From Paenibacillus luteus (GTDB lineage Bacteria > Bacillota > Bacilli > Paenibacillales > Paenibacillaceae), in assembly GCF_006542765.1 (NCBI RefSeq), contig NZ_SKCD01000011.1, forward strand, positions 186,001 through 250,000: a stretch of DNA of 64,000 nucleotides, written 5' to 3'. Below the pieces are notes generated by a model, which was given only the letters and a program-made list of their open reading frames with translations, searched no databases and was not told where the DNA came from. The stretch's first letter is position 1. Every line of letters starts with the position of its first letter. Shown one piece after another: positions 17,292 through 25,852 of the stretch. The translations under genes were made by a program, and so were the position numbers.

Positions 17292-20200
17292 TTAATTATT
17301 TTGCTCAAGATATTGGTAAACCGCCATCATTTCTTGTTTATTCAACTCACGGATTCGATTAAAAATAGGGATTTCTGCCACAGCCTCAATATTTAGGCTA
17401 TCCGTAACCACATCGCTTACTTTGCCCGTTAACCATCTTTGCACGTCTACGCCTTCCACAATTTCTGTGCGCCCTTCATCATTGATGCCACTGGCATAAC
17501 AACTGACACAAGGCACCGATAATTTAAATACGCCATCATGCAGCCCGTCTTCCGAAATGACTCTTTTCCCTTTGCAGAAAGGACATGGTTGACTTGCTTT
17601 AATCTTATTAATTAAGGTAACAATTTTTTTGTAACCAAATGCTTCATAGACATACGTCAGTTTCTTGTATTTTCCATTGGTGAAATATTGATCTATGATG
17701 GTTTCTCTCGTTTCGGAGATATTAGCAAAGTCACAGACGGTAATCCGATTATGAAGGCTGATGGATTCGATACTGCTGCTAATACTGCCCCAAAATGGCA
17801 GGACATTTTGCAAGACCATTTCATAGCCCGCAAAGCTTGCCAGCTCTAGTTCAAGCATTTTTAGCGCGACTTGCGTTTCCCTAGGCAATAATGAGACTTC
17901 TTCCGTCAAAACCATATCACTGCCGACGATCGCTTTCACTTTTTCAAGTACCTGTAGTTTCCCAACAATGTTCATTGCTTGCCCAAGAGGCTGCTGAATA
18001 ATCTCGCGAATATCCGTTTCGCCAAAGGTTAGCTTTTTATGATGCTTTAGTACGGTTCCTTGGCAGATGGGACAGCTGATTTTGTGTTTGGATTGTTTGA
18101 TATGCTCTTTAATGATCGATTTTGATACAACCATATACATGCCAATGATGTGATTAAAGCCTTCCCAGGTCCTTGTTGCTTTAGCGGCTTTATCATAAAA
18201 TGACTTTTCCCAATATCCATACAAAAAAGTATGCTTTTCTGCTTCTGTCATTTCATTATAGCTTTTGCTTATGTCTTGGCCGAGCTCATTCTTAATCTCA
18301 TCAAAGATGAATTTTATTTTTGGGAATTGATAAAATTTTAAAATATCCATTGCATCCGGATGCAATAAGCCATCCCAGAATGGCACGGATTTGTCCTGTA
18401 TAACGATATCAAAATCAAATTTTTCAATGACTCGACGGCCTGAGCAGCACGGACAATGATTGGCTTGGTTATAGAAATCGAAGCTATTCGTATCTTTATT
18501 GGTTGGATGTGCCGCTACGATATGATTGATCAAGCCGCCAATTTCATAAAGAAAAGTATATTGGCTATACAAGTGCCGTTCCAAATCAATGGCAATGACG
18601 GGTGCAATGGTATCCGATTCATATTCGCCATAAATTAGGCGGGCCATGGAAGATAGGCTTTTTAAGATGCCGCCTTTATAGACGTTTTCGGCATTTTTGA
18701 AATAGGCAATAGGGTTATCTTTTAAATAATGGATTCCGCTTTGTTGATGGAGTGTAGAGGGGATTTTCAGTGTAGCCGCTGTATCCTTGTTGTTTTGATG
18801 ACGATAATATTCATCATGACTGACTACCTCAAGTTGCTCCACGGGTTCAAGCTGTCTTTTGCCAAAATCAACGATAAAATCAGAGCTTTCCAACATATAC
18901 GAATGATGTTCTATCATGATAATGGAGACGGATTCATCTTGCAGAATGACCCTAACGCTATCCATAAATTGATTTAAAATGTTTTGTGATAAACCTTTTG
19001 AAGGCTCATCAAAAATAAAAAGCGTATGTGGGTTTCTTGAACCCGCAAACAGCTCAGAAACTAAATGGACGCATTGAAATTCACCCGTGGACAAGGATTG
19101 TGTTTTGCGTTCCAACGTCAAATAACCAAGTCCGAGTTTGATCAATAGGCTCAAACGTTTATGAGCGATGTCTTCATTTGGCAGTTCATCAATGATATCT
19201 TCAATCGAGCGCTGAAAAATATCATCAATATCTTCGCTGTATTTGGTGAGCTTTCGTTTAATATCAAGGAAGGTCGCAACGGTAGACCGGCTGGTAATCG
19301 ATTGGTTTCGGTCTTGCCCAACTATTACCAGTTTATCCTTCGGATATCGCTTTAGAAAATCTTTGGCCATACACTCATTGACGAGCGTAGATTTACCGCA
19401 GCCAGACTCCCCTGTAAACGTTACAAGCCGATTTTTGGGAATTTGAATCTCGGCTATTTGAATATTTCGGCAATATAGATCGTTAAATTGGTAATAGTCG
19501 GTTGGAGCTGCTTGATTCCGTTCCCCATAGATCGGTTTTGGGCGTGGTGACTCTTCAACGATTTTCCCGCCGTATTTACCGCTGCCAGGCCCAAAGAACA
19601 AGTGCTCGTCCGCTGCGCCGAGTACCGTATCAGAATGGTCAATGAGCCAAATTTGATTCTTATGCCCCAACTGTTTAATCTCGGCTAAAATTTTCAATAG
19701 GGTTTGGTGATCAAGTCCAACGGAGATTTCATCAATGATAATTACCGTATTTTCACTGGTTGCCATGAATTCTGCCAAGTAAAGCCGCGTTACTTCTCCG
19801 CCTGACAATGTACCCATAATCCGGTTTAATGTTAAGTAACCAATATTCATATTGATTATATTTTTCAGGATGTTTTGTTTACCCTCGCTAATCTTTAAAA
19901 CCTCTGCTAGGGAAAGAATGGTTTCAACGCTTAACTCATTGATATCGGAAATACTCTGCGCTTGGTTAAATAATTCAAAGGTATACTGCTCAACTTCTTG
20001 ATTGTAACGCTTTCCCAAGCACTTTTTACATTCGATATTTTTAGTCGTTCCGCGGCCTTTGCAATCCGGACACCAGCCTAACTCATTATTAAATGAAAAA
20101 ACTTCCGGAGAAAGATTATATTTTTCAGCAACAGCAACACGAATTTCTGTAAATACGCCAGTATGTGTGCCAATGGTTGATCGTGGATTCGAAGAAATGG

Positions 20201-20462
20201 ATGATCTGCCTAGGAACAGTACAAGCGGCATTTCTTCCATCTTGATGGCACTGAAATTCGTTTCCATAATAGTGGGAAATAAATACTGATATTCCGCTTT
20301 TGGCAATAAGGATACGAGACGTTTCTTGGATTCTTCCCCAATGCTTTGACAAAATGTGGTCTTTCCCGATCCGGATAAACCAGCGATCCCTAATGATTTA
20401 TCTACTGGCAGTACTTCGTCTAATTTGTTAATATTGTTCGCGATTAATTGATTTATTTTCAA
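17292..20462 (-). CDS. UvrA-derived double-ABC ATPase with extra zinc-cysteine C-terminal half
   Basis: 1056 residues, TTG start with GGAGGG 9 bases upstream. Residues 1-545 are a compact UvrA: Walker A GLSGSGKTT (28-36), FSFNNELGWCPDCKGRG with a second CxxC at 145-148, signature LSGGE (219), Walker B VIIIDE (240), second Walker A TGESGCGKST (350), signature LSTGE (457), Walker B LFIFDE (481) and His519. The UvrB-binding and insertion domains of normal UvrA (about 940 residues) are missing. Residues 560-1056 add CxxC pairs at 670/673, 797/800, 960/963 and 985/988 and a degenerate signature-like SLLPRETQVAL. So it is not the housekeeping repair protein. It may be a drug-tolerance or DNA-protection ATPase; function unknown. 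Confidence 0.8.
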   Translation of the reverse strand: MKINQLIANNINKLDEVLPVDKSLGIAGLSGSGKTTFCQSIGEESKKRLVSLLPKAEYQYLFPTIMETNFSAIKMEEMPLVLFLGRSSISSNPRSTIGTHTGVFTEIRVAVAEKYNLSPEVFSFNNELGWCPDCKGRGTTKNIECKKCLGKRYNQEVEQYTFELFNQAQSISDINELSVETILSLAEVLKISEGKQNILKNIINMNIGYLTLNRIMGTLSGGEVTRLYLAEFMATSENTVIIIDEISVGLDHQTLLKILAEIKQLGHKNQIWLIDHSDTVLGAADEHLFFGPGSGKYGGKIVEESPRPKPIYGERNQAAPTDYYQFNDLYCRNIQIAEIQIPKNRLVTFTGESGCGKSTLVNECMAKDFLKRYPKDKLVIVGQDRNQSITSRSTVATFLDIKRKLTKYSEDIDDIFQRSIEDIIDELPNEDIAHKRLSLLIKLGLGYLTLERKTQSLSTGEFQCVHLVSELFAGSRNPHTLFIFDEPSKGLSQNILNQFMDSVRVILQDESVSIIMIEHHSYMLESSDFIVDFGKRQLEPVEQLEVVSHDEYYRHQNNKDTAATLKIPSTLHQQSGIHYLKDNPIAYFKNAENVYKGGILKSLSSMARLIYGEYESDTIAPVIAIDLERHLYSQYTFLYEIGGLINHIVAAHPTNKDTNSFDFYNQANHCPCCSGRRVIEKFDFDIVIQDKSVPFWDGLLHPDAMDILKFYQFPKIKFIFDEIKNELGQDISKSYNEMTEAEKHTFLYGYWEKSFYDKAAKATRTWEGFNHIIGMYMVVSKSIIKEHIKQSKHKISCPICQGTVLKHHKKLTFGETDIREIIQQPLGQAMNIVGKLQVLEKVKAIVGSDMVLTEEVSLLPRETQVALKMLELELASFAGYEMVLQNVLPFWGSISSSIESISLHNRITVCDFANISETRETIIDQYFTNGKYKKLTYVYEAFGYKKIVTLINKIKASQPCPFCKGKRVISEDGLHDGVFKLSVPCVSCYASGINDEGRTEIVEGVDVQRWLTGKVSDVVTDSLNIEAVAEIPIFNRIRELNKQEMMAVYQYLEQNN

Positions 20463-20496
20463 AGCAAATTACCCTCCATTCTCTAAAGCTACCCAT

Positions 20497-20534
20497 AAAA
20501 AAAGAGCGCAATTCTTACTACGGAATTGCGCTCT
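20497..20534 (-). terminator. Terminator/possible attenuator just before the UvrA-like gene
   Basis: 12-bp perfect stem AGAGCGCAATTC / GAATTGCGCTCT, then seven T on the minus strand. It ends only 34 bases before the start codon of the UvrA-like gene and 50 bases after the SRPBCC stop. It terminates the ArsR/SRPBCC transcript. With no clear promoter after it, it could also act as an attenuator for the ATPase gene. Confidence 0.85.
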
Positions 20535-20586
20535 ATCGTTGAAGAATAGTTTATTTGTATCTTTCAATCCTATAAATAATATCCAT

Positions 20587-21003
20587 TTACAGTTCTGCTA
20601 AAACGGTTCCGAGCTGTCCACCGAAATTTTTCCATGCATAGGTTGCTCCCTCGATGGCTCCTTGGCGGGCTTTTGTTTCTTCGCTAAATCCGGTTTGATC
20701 AAGATGCAGGTGGACCGTTCCATCTGAACCTTCTTTCAATGTCCATGTGATCGTGGTGCTTTCTCCTGCACTTAACCAAGTGTAAGATAAAGTATGAGGC
20801 TCGTCCACTACGAGTACCCCACTATCTACTATTCCGTTCCACCATTCGGATGGCTCTGTCCTAAACTGAAATTTATGTCCAACGACTGGTTTAAAATCAT
20901 TTTCCCAGACCCATTTCGCAAGCATATCCGAATCGGTTAAAGCGTTCCACACCTTCTCGATTGAGCTTGTAAATTGAAAATCTAAAGATACATCGGCTTT
21001 CAT
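20587..21003 (-). CDS. SRPBCC/AHSA1-domain protein
   Basis: 138 residues of the START-like AHSA1 fold: DFQFTSSIEKVWNALTDSDM, MLAKWVWENDFKPVVGHKFQ, and EGATYAWKNFGGQLG at the end. This family binds small hydrophobic ligands, and in Bacillales it is commonly paired with an ArsR repressor as here. Its ATG overlaps the ArsR stop by one base (TAATG), so the two are translationally coupled. The ligand is unknown. Confidence 0.85.
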   Translation of the reverse strand: MKADVSLDFQFTSSIEKVWNALTDSDMLAKWVWENDFKPVVGHKFQFRTEPSEWWNGIVDSGVLVVDEPHTLSYTWLSAGESTTITWTLKEGSDGTVHLHLDQTGFSEETKARQGAIEGATYAWKNFGGQLGTVLAEL

Positions 21004-21338
21004 TATTTTTCCTCCAATAAACGTTTTAGTTTAATGATATTTTCTTTCCAGAATCCTTCGTAAAAAGAAACCCAGTCTTGTATTTCTTTCAATGGCTTGG
21101 CATTCAACCTGTATCTCGTTTCTCTACCAACCTTTCGTGCAATGACGAGATCAGCATCTTTAAGGATAGCCAAATGCTTGGAAACGGCAGTGCGGCCCAT
21201 TTCAAAATGAACCGTTATCTCATGAAGGGGCAAGTCTTCAACATTAGCTAACAGTTGAAGCAATTTTCTCCTAGTTGGATCGGCAACAGCGTCATAAACA
21301 TCCCTCATTTGACCGCTTTCGTCCAAAATCACCCCCAC
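21003..21338 (-). CDS. ArsR-family transcriptional regulator
   Basis: 111 residues. Winged-helix core YDAVADPTRRKLLQLLANVE, LPLHEITVHFEMGRTAVSKHLAILKDADLV, RKVGRETRYRLN. No metal-binding Cys pair is seen, so this is the non-metal branch usually paired with SRPBCC proteins. The start is uncertain: GTG 21338, a GTG two codons later, or a nearby TTG are all possible around AAAAGGTGGGGG. It should bind the dyad in its own promoter (21417-21446) and repress the pair. Confidence 0.85.
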   Translation of the reverse strand: MGVILDESGQMRDVYDAVADPTRRKLLQLLANVEDLPLHEITVHFEMGRTAVSKHLAILKDADLVIARKVGRETRYRLNAKPLKEIQDWVSFYEGFWKENIIKLKRLLEEK

Positions 21339-21416
21339 CTTTTCAGTAATATTTCCTGTCTAGTCACCGATTATCCTTCATAACACGCTAATAGGACACC
21401 TTTTGTAGTCACATTG

Positions 21417-21446
21417 ATTATAGGACACCAAAAAGTGTCCTGTCAA
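21417..21446 (-). promoter_or_regulatory. ArsR promoter with operator filling the spacer
   Basis: Minus strand: TTGACA (21446-21441), an 18-base spacer, and TATAAT (21422-21417). The spacer is a dyad, GGACAC and GTGTCC separated by six bases, so a bound repressor would block RNA polymerase. ATAGGACACC recurs at 21391-21400, spaced 29 bases away, as a possible second operator half. Confidence 0.85.
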
Positions 21447-21453
21447 GTCGCGG

Positions 21454-21491
21454 AAAAAAAGACAAAACACCCACATGGATGTTTTGTCTTT
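21454..21491 (-). terminator. Terminator of the small peptide gene
   Basis: 12-bp stem AAAGACAAAACA / TGTTTTGTCTTT and a minus-strand run of seven T. It follows the 26-residue ORF by about 10 bases and precedes the ArsR promoter. Confidence 0.85.
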
Positions 21492-21499
21492 CGGCAGCA

Positions 21500-21580
21500 T
21501 TAGGAATCCTTTGATCTGTTGGCCATATCGATGATCATTACGATAAGCACGAGTAGTTGAATGAGCACTTCAATACTCAT
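21500..21580 (-). CDS. Tiny hydrophobic peptide, possible type I toxin/holin-like
   Basis: 26 codons starting at ATG 21580, reading MSIEVLIQLL and then VLIVMIIDMANRSKDS. A very strong ribosome site (GGGAGGG) lies 6 bases before, and a perfect terminator follows. One membrane-spanning stretch followed by a short polar tail is the layout of the putative holin-like or TxpA/Fst-type toxins, which are normally kept silent by an antisense RNA. Too short for ordinary gene finders. Homology is not proven; a leader peptide or small membrane regulator is also possible. Confidence 0.6.
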   Translation of the reverse strand: MSIEVLIQLLVLIVMIIDMANRSKDS

Positions 21581-21671
21581 ATCAATCCCTCCCAGCTGTA
21601 GGTAATGCTCCTTCGTTTCGGCCTCTCCTCCCCTTATGACAAGGGTAAAAATACATCTCCCATTACCATAT

Positions 21672-22742
21672 CTATGGTCGGAATTTGGAACTTATGACAG
21701 AAACTTGGACCGCTGCAGCAGCCATAACGATTGACAATAGACATACGGCGACAAAATGAAGTAATGTATTTTCAATAAACCAAGACTCAAGCTTGGCCGC
21801 TTCTGCCGCTCCTCGAACAAGCACAATCGCAATAGGATGCAAGATATAGATCCATACCCGCCATTCCCGGAAACTTTTGCCCGATTTCCCTTTCCATTGC
21901 TGCGCCCATTGAAACAAAAAATAGGTGGCAGGAAGCGCAAAGATATACATGCTGTCATGCCTAGGTATTTCCGCTGAGTGCAAAAATATGCCTTCTGCAA
22001 ACATGAAGGCAAGCGAAGCTGCAAACAAGCCGGCATTCGTGAGCGGTGTTCTTTGCGCGTGGCGCCCTTTGGCAGCCCATGCTCCCATGGCAAGGTAGAC
22101 AGGGGCATAAAATATGCCGTTGCGCGTAAAGTCGAATATGGCGAACATGCCGTCATACGCCTCCGATATTTCGTGATATGGCTTGATAAAGCCATAGTAA
22201 CTGTCACCGAGCAAACCAATGACATACAATAGAGCAGCTACGGCGAGCATAGCCTTAAGCTGCATTTTCTTATAAAGCACCGTAGTTAATACGATGCCGA
22301 TCAACAAAGCAGGCAAATACCACAAATGATAAAAAGTGCCGTCGAACAGCAAATCCTTGAAGAATGAATACGCGGTAAAATCATCTTTAAAGTAGCCTGT
22401 ATACACATTGAGAGGGATATACAAAACGATAGCGATAACATATAGCTTTCCTATTTTTTTTAGGTAGTTCTTCAGGGCTCTCAGATCGCCAGCTTGATCC
22501 CCGTTCAGTTTACGGAAATAGAAGAAGCCTGAGGTCATGAAAAAAATGGGGACAGCCACACGAGTCAGAATGCCGCTGAGCAGGAAATTCGCATAGGGAC
22601 TGTAAGACAGCAGCGGTCCTGTATGGTTGGCGACAACCAAGAGAGCAGCAATAAACTTAAGCCAATCAAGTCCGTTGTAATTTGGTTTATCCAGCACTAA
22701 CTTGCGTCCCTGAGCCTGAATATGCCGTGACGATGAATCCAT
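21672..22742 (-). CDS. VanT-type membrane domain protein (acyltransferase 3 family)
   Basis: 356 residues from ATG 22742; GGGGAA is upstream. A TTG start 42 bases earlier is possible. About ten membrane segments of the acyltransferase 3 fold. Segments such as FDGTFYHLWYLPALLIG, YVIGLLGDSYYG, TRNGIFYAPVYLAMG and PRHDSMYIF closely resemble, as I recall it, the N-terminal membrane half of VanT, the serine/alanine racemase of VanC/VanG-type vancomycin resistance. In VanT this domain, fused to the racemase, is thought to bring in D- or L-serine. Here it is a separate gene, overlapping the VanXY-like gene, with the racemase two genes upstream. Confidence 0.8.
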   Translation of the reverse strand: MDSSSRHIQAQGRKLVLDKPNYNGLDWLKFIAALLVVANHTGPLLSYSPYANFLLSGILTRVAVPIFFMTSGFFYFRKLNGDQAGDLRALKNYLKKIGKLYVIAIVLYIPLNVYTGYFKDDFTAYSFFKDLLFDGTFYHLWYLPALLIGIVLTTVLYKKMQLKAMLAVAALLYVIGLLGDSYYGFIKPYHEISEAYDGMFAIFDFTRNGIFYAPVYLAMGAWAAKGRHAQRTPLTNAGLFAASLAFMFAEGIFLHSAEIPRHDSMYIFALPATYFLFQWAQQWKGKSGKSFREWRVWIYILHPIAIVLVRGAAEAAKLESWFIENTLLHFVAVCLLSIVMAAAAVQVSVISSKFRP

Positions 22743-23538
22743 CCCTATTGTTCCCCGATATCCGGTACAGATCACATTTAACAATGGGGACAGTCGTATA
22801 AGAGCCCTTTTCCGCCGGAATATAATAAATGCTCATCGTCAATTGGTTATGCTCATATCGAAGATGCTCGCCTTCATACCGATAGTTCTGAACAAAGTCG
22901 ATATACTCCTCCAGACAAAAATCGTTCTGCTCCATAATAGCGGCATGGGGATATCCGACGTACCTGAAATGCCAAGGCTCGCATGAAATCGATGTAATCG
23001 TTTCTTTTCCTTCCTTATATCGTTGAACAAATCCAAATTCAGCAGCACGCTGCTTGAAGGAGCGGTAAACCCCTGTGTCAGGAAAAGATGGCGCAATAAA
23101 GTCTACTTCCTTATCCAGCTTGCCGACATCGATGGCTAACCCCGTTTGATGCTCGCTCCGGTCAGGCAAGGCTACGTAACAGGACGTATACTCCGGTCCA
23201 TTTTCAAGCAAGGAATCTGCATAGATCTGGATTTGTTCTTCTTTGGTGCGATACCCGCTAACCGCAACGATATCCTCCATTCCCTGGCAAGCTTCCAATA
23301 GGGATAGGAGATGTTTTAGGCACGTTTTCTCGAGAAGCATGCCATCATGCAGCTCTCTGATCTTTTCATTGGAGCTAAGCGCCAGCAGCTTATGCGGCGG
23401 CAGCGGTTTTCGAATCGGATTCTCGCGATTGATGAGCACCAGCGTCCCCTCGTACATCGCTGAACGGCTTACCTGAACGGCAGCGGGTAGGTCATAGCTG
23501 CTTTGTTGAATTTGCTTTGCAAGATTCGTTTGTCCCAT
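22687..23538 (-). CDS. VanXY/VanY-type D,D-peptidase
   Basis: 283 residues. The zinc peptidase pattern of the VanY/VanXY family is complete: VAVSGYRTKEEQ, SEHQTGLAIDVG with the His and Asp zinc ligands, and CEPWHFRYVGYPH with catalytic Glu and the third His. No signal peptide or membrane segment is seen, so the enzyme is cytoplasmic, as VanXY is, and would cleave D-Ala-D-Ala dipeptide and/or pentapeptide precursors. A C-terminal 70-residue extension with Ser/Tyr-rich strands is unusual. AGGAGG is 10 bases before ATG 23538. The gene overlaps the racemase end by 70 bases and the membrane protein start by 56. Confidence 0.85.
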   Translation of the reverse strand: MGQTNLAKQIQQSSYDLPAAVQVSRSAMYEGTLVLINRENPIRKPLPPHKLLALSSNEKIRELHDGMLLEKTCLKHLLSLLEACQGMEDIVAVSGYRTKEEQIQIYADSLLENGPEYTSCYVALPDRSEHQTGLAIDVGKLDKEVDFIAPSFPDTGVYRSFKQRAAEFGFVQRYKEGKETITSISCEPWHFRYVGYPHAAIMEQNDFCLEEYIDFVQNYRYEGEHLRYEHNQLTMSIYYIPAEKGSYTTVPIVKCDLYRISGNNRDGFIVTAYSGSGTQVSAG

Positions 23539-24671
23539 CGTGTCCGAGCCTCCTCTATCCCTTTATATATTCGAGCCACTCTAGGCGAGAGCGACGTTGA
23601 TATTTCTTGCGCAACACTGCCAATATGGGCAGCCAGCTCTGCAAAGGTGATTTCCTCGCCGTCTTGGCGGCCGATTAACGTCACCAAGGTCCCTTCTGCA
23701 TATTCATGCGGCAGCCTTATCATGAGCTGATCCATGCAAATTTTCCCCACCACCTTTGCCCGTTTACCCCCGACCAAAACTTCAGTATGCTGCATGGCTT
23801 GTGACCAGCCGTCCGCATATCCGATCGGAACCGTACCTATCCATTCCTCTTCTTCTGCCTGATAGGCATTGTCATAACCCAGATATTCTCCTTTGCGCAG
23901 CTGCTTGACCTGCATGAGCTTGCTATGTAGGCTTAGCGCCGGTTCAAGTTTTACAGAGGTAACCAGCTTTTTCGGGTAAAAACCGTACATAGCTGCGCCA
24001 ATACGAACCATATCCATCGCTAATTGAGGAAAACGAAGCGCTGCTGCACTCCCGGCGCAGTGATAGTGGCGAATCAACAGCTTAGATGCCTTTGCCCATT
24101 CCATCATGCCAGTGAAACGGTTGACCTGCAGCTCAAGAAAAGCAGTATCGGTTTTGCTAGCAGTAGCAAAATGAGTGTAAAACCCGTCAACGACAATATC
24201 AGCAGCTTTTAGCCAAGGCACTAATGCTTCCCATTCGTCCTTCGTTTGCAAGCCGATTCGACCAAGTCCCGTATCCACTTTCACATGAACTTTAAGCTTC
24301 CTCCCGTGAAAAGCGGGCTTGTGCGCCCTCATGTCTTTAAACCAATGGGCACTCGTGACGGTTAGCATCAAATCGTGTTCAATTGCAAGTTTGGCATGCT
24401 TGGGAAGAATCGGAGTCAGAATTAGAATTGGGAGCTTTGTCCCATTTTCCCGCAGGCGAATGCCCTCATCCAGATAAGCGACTGCAAGGGAATCCGCTCC
24501 TGCTTGCTCAGCCATAGCAGCTGCTTCCATGTCTCCATGTCCATAGCCATTTGCTTTGACGACCGCCATCAGCTTGACTTTTTTAGGCAAGCTTTGGCGT
24601 ATTTTCAGCATATTCTCGCGGATATGGTTCAAACTAATTTCAGCCCAAGTCGCTCTATGCAATGAAATCAC
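23469..24671 (-). CDS. Alanine racemase (or serine racemase of a van-type operon)
   Basis: 400 residues. Fold-type III PLP racemase: the PLP lysine is in VKANGYGHGD (residue 39). RIGAAMYGFYP and VPIGYADGW follow, then KVVGKICMDQLMIRL. The catalytic tyrosine side is near DNAYQ and the C-terminus ends in SPRVARIY plus about 30 extra residues. It converts L-alanine to D-alanine; in VanT-type operons the equivalent domain makes D-serine. Residues setting Ala versus Ser specificity cannot be decided by eye. Its ATG overlaps the ligase stop (ATGA), showing tight coupling. Probably not the only alr of the genome. Confidence 0.85.
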   Translation of the reverse strand: MISLHRATWAEISLNHIRENMLKIRQSLPKKVKLMAVVKANGYGHGDMEAAAMAEQAGADSLAVAYLDEGIRLRENGTKLPILILTPILPKHAKLAIEHDLMLTVTSAHWFKDMRAHKPAFHGRKLKVHVKVDTGLGRIGLQTKDEWEALVPWLKAADIVVDGFYTHFATASKTDTAFLELQVNRFTGMMEWAKASKLLIRHYHCAGSAAALRFPQLAMDMVRIGAAMYGFYPKKLVTSVKLEPALSLHSKLMQVKQLRKGEYLGYDNAYQAEEEEWIGTVPIGYADGWSQAMQHTEVLVGGKRAKVVGKICMDQLMIRLPHEYAEGTLVTLIGRQDGEEITFAELAAHIGSVAQEISTSLSPRVARIYKGIEEARTRWDKRILQSKFNKAAMTYPLPFR

Positions 24672-25744
24672 CTCGTATAGTGAAGCAATTGTTTTTCAGC
24701 GTGACGGGTAAACGCATAATCGATAAGCTTCTCGACAAGCTCGGAGTAAGCCGTTCCGTTCGTACGCTCCCACATGACCGGATACATGCTGAAATTCGTA
24801 AAGCCCGGTAGCGCATTGATTTCGTTTAAGTAAAGCTGACCGTCACTTGTGTAGAAGAAATCGACACGCGCGAGACCGGAGCAATCATGCGCTTCGAAAG
24901 CTTGAACGGCAAGCTGTCTAATTCGGACAGTGATTTCTTCCGGCAGCTGCGCCGGGATGGACATCGTCAGCTGCTTGTCCATATATTTGGATTCAAAATC
25001 AAAGAAAATATGATTATGCACGAATTCTCCTGGCAAGGAAGCAAGCGGCTTCCCATTCCCCATCACCGCGACTTGAATTTCCCGGCCGATGACTTCCCGC
25101 TCAATGACGAGCTTGCTATCGTAGTTGAAAGCTTCGACGATTCCGTCTATCAACTGATGCTTATCGATGCATCTGCTAATTCCGATACTAGAGCCAAGAG
25201 AAGCTGGCTTTACATAACAGGGATAACCGATGTTTTTTGCGACAGCATCGAGCACAGCCAAACGGTTATCCTGCCACTCGCCAACACGGCAGGCAAGGTA
25301 ATCGGTTTGGTTAATGCCGGCTTGGGCGGCAAGCTGCTTGGAAATCGCTTTGTCCAGCGTAACCGCCGAAGAGAGCACGCCATTGCCGACATAAGGAACG
25401 TTTAATAGCTCAAGCAGCCCTTGAACGGTTCCGTCCTCGCCATTCGAGCCATGGAGAAGCGGCAGCACCACTTTTTTTCCTGGGACCGACAATTGATTCG
25501 TAAGCACCTGTCCCATCGATTCGGCTGCGGTCTGAGATAGGGCTTGGAGGGATAAGTCAGTGAGTTCCAAGCCTTCACGGCTAAAGTTTTGCTTCACGCA
25601 CCAGATGCCGTCTCGAGTGATGTAAATAGGAGAAATATCAAATTTGGATTCATCTATGGAAAGGATGACTGTATAGGCTGTTTTTATGGATACCTCATGC
25701 TCGACGGATTTCCCTCCGTAAACAATAAACAATTTTGTTTTCAC
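24668..25744 (-). CDS. ddl: D-alanine--D-alanine (or D-Ala--D-X) ligase
   Basis: 358 residues, GTG start with TAGGAGG 9 bases upstream. ATP-grasp ligase: VYGGKSVEHEVSIKT at the N-terminus, LPLLHGSNGEDGTVQG, YVKPASLGSSIGIS for ATP, SKYMDKQ in the omega loop and LNEINALPGFTNFSMYP at the metal site. The Lys-Tyr of the omega loop and SMYP favour a normal D-Ala-D-Ala ligase, but D-Ser ligases of the VanG type also keep Lys-Tyr. The operon (ligase, racemase, D,D-peptidase, VanT membrane domain) hints at a variant ending. No VanR/VanS genes are near. Confidence 0.85.
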   Translation of the reverse strand: MKTKLFIVYGGKSVEHEVSIKTAYTVILSIDESKFDISPIYITRDGIWCVKQNFSREGLELTDLSLQALSQTAAESMGQVLTNQLSVPGKKVVLPLLHGSNGEDGTVQGLLELLNVPYVGNGVLSSAVTLDKAISKQLAAQAGINQTDYLACRVGEWQDNRLAVLDAVAKNIGYPCYVKPASLGSSIGISRCIDKHQLIDGIVEAFNYDSKLVIEREVIGREIQVAVMGNGKPLASLPGEFVHNHIFFDFESKYMDKQLTMSIPAQLPEEITVRIRQLAVQAFEAHDCSGLARVDFFYTSDGQLYLNEINALPGFTNFSMYPVMWERTNGTAYSELVEKLIDYAFTRHAEKQLLHYTR

Positions 25745-25770
25745 AACAAAAAACCTCCTAAAATCGACTT

Positions 25771-25791
25771 GTTATCTCTATTAAAGATAAC
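25771..25791. promoter_or_regulatory. Dyad upstream of the ligase operon
   Basis: Inverted repeat GTTATCT / AGATAAC with a 7-base centre, 27 bases before the GTG start. On the minus strand it lies between a TTGACG (-35-like) and a weak -10. It may be an operator; no cognate regulator is identified. Confidence 0.4.
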
Positions 25792-25852
25792 CGTCAATCG
25801 TTAAGAGGCTTGTAAGTAAAGTTTAATTAAGTCTTAAGATTCCATAAATTGT

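Noticed and set aside
21672..25744. Calling the cluster a complete acquired vancomycin-resistance operon
   Set aside because: There are no vanR/vanS, vanH or vanX genes and the ligase has ordinary Ddl-like motifs; a van-like operon is all that can be said.
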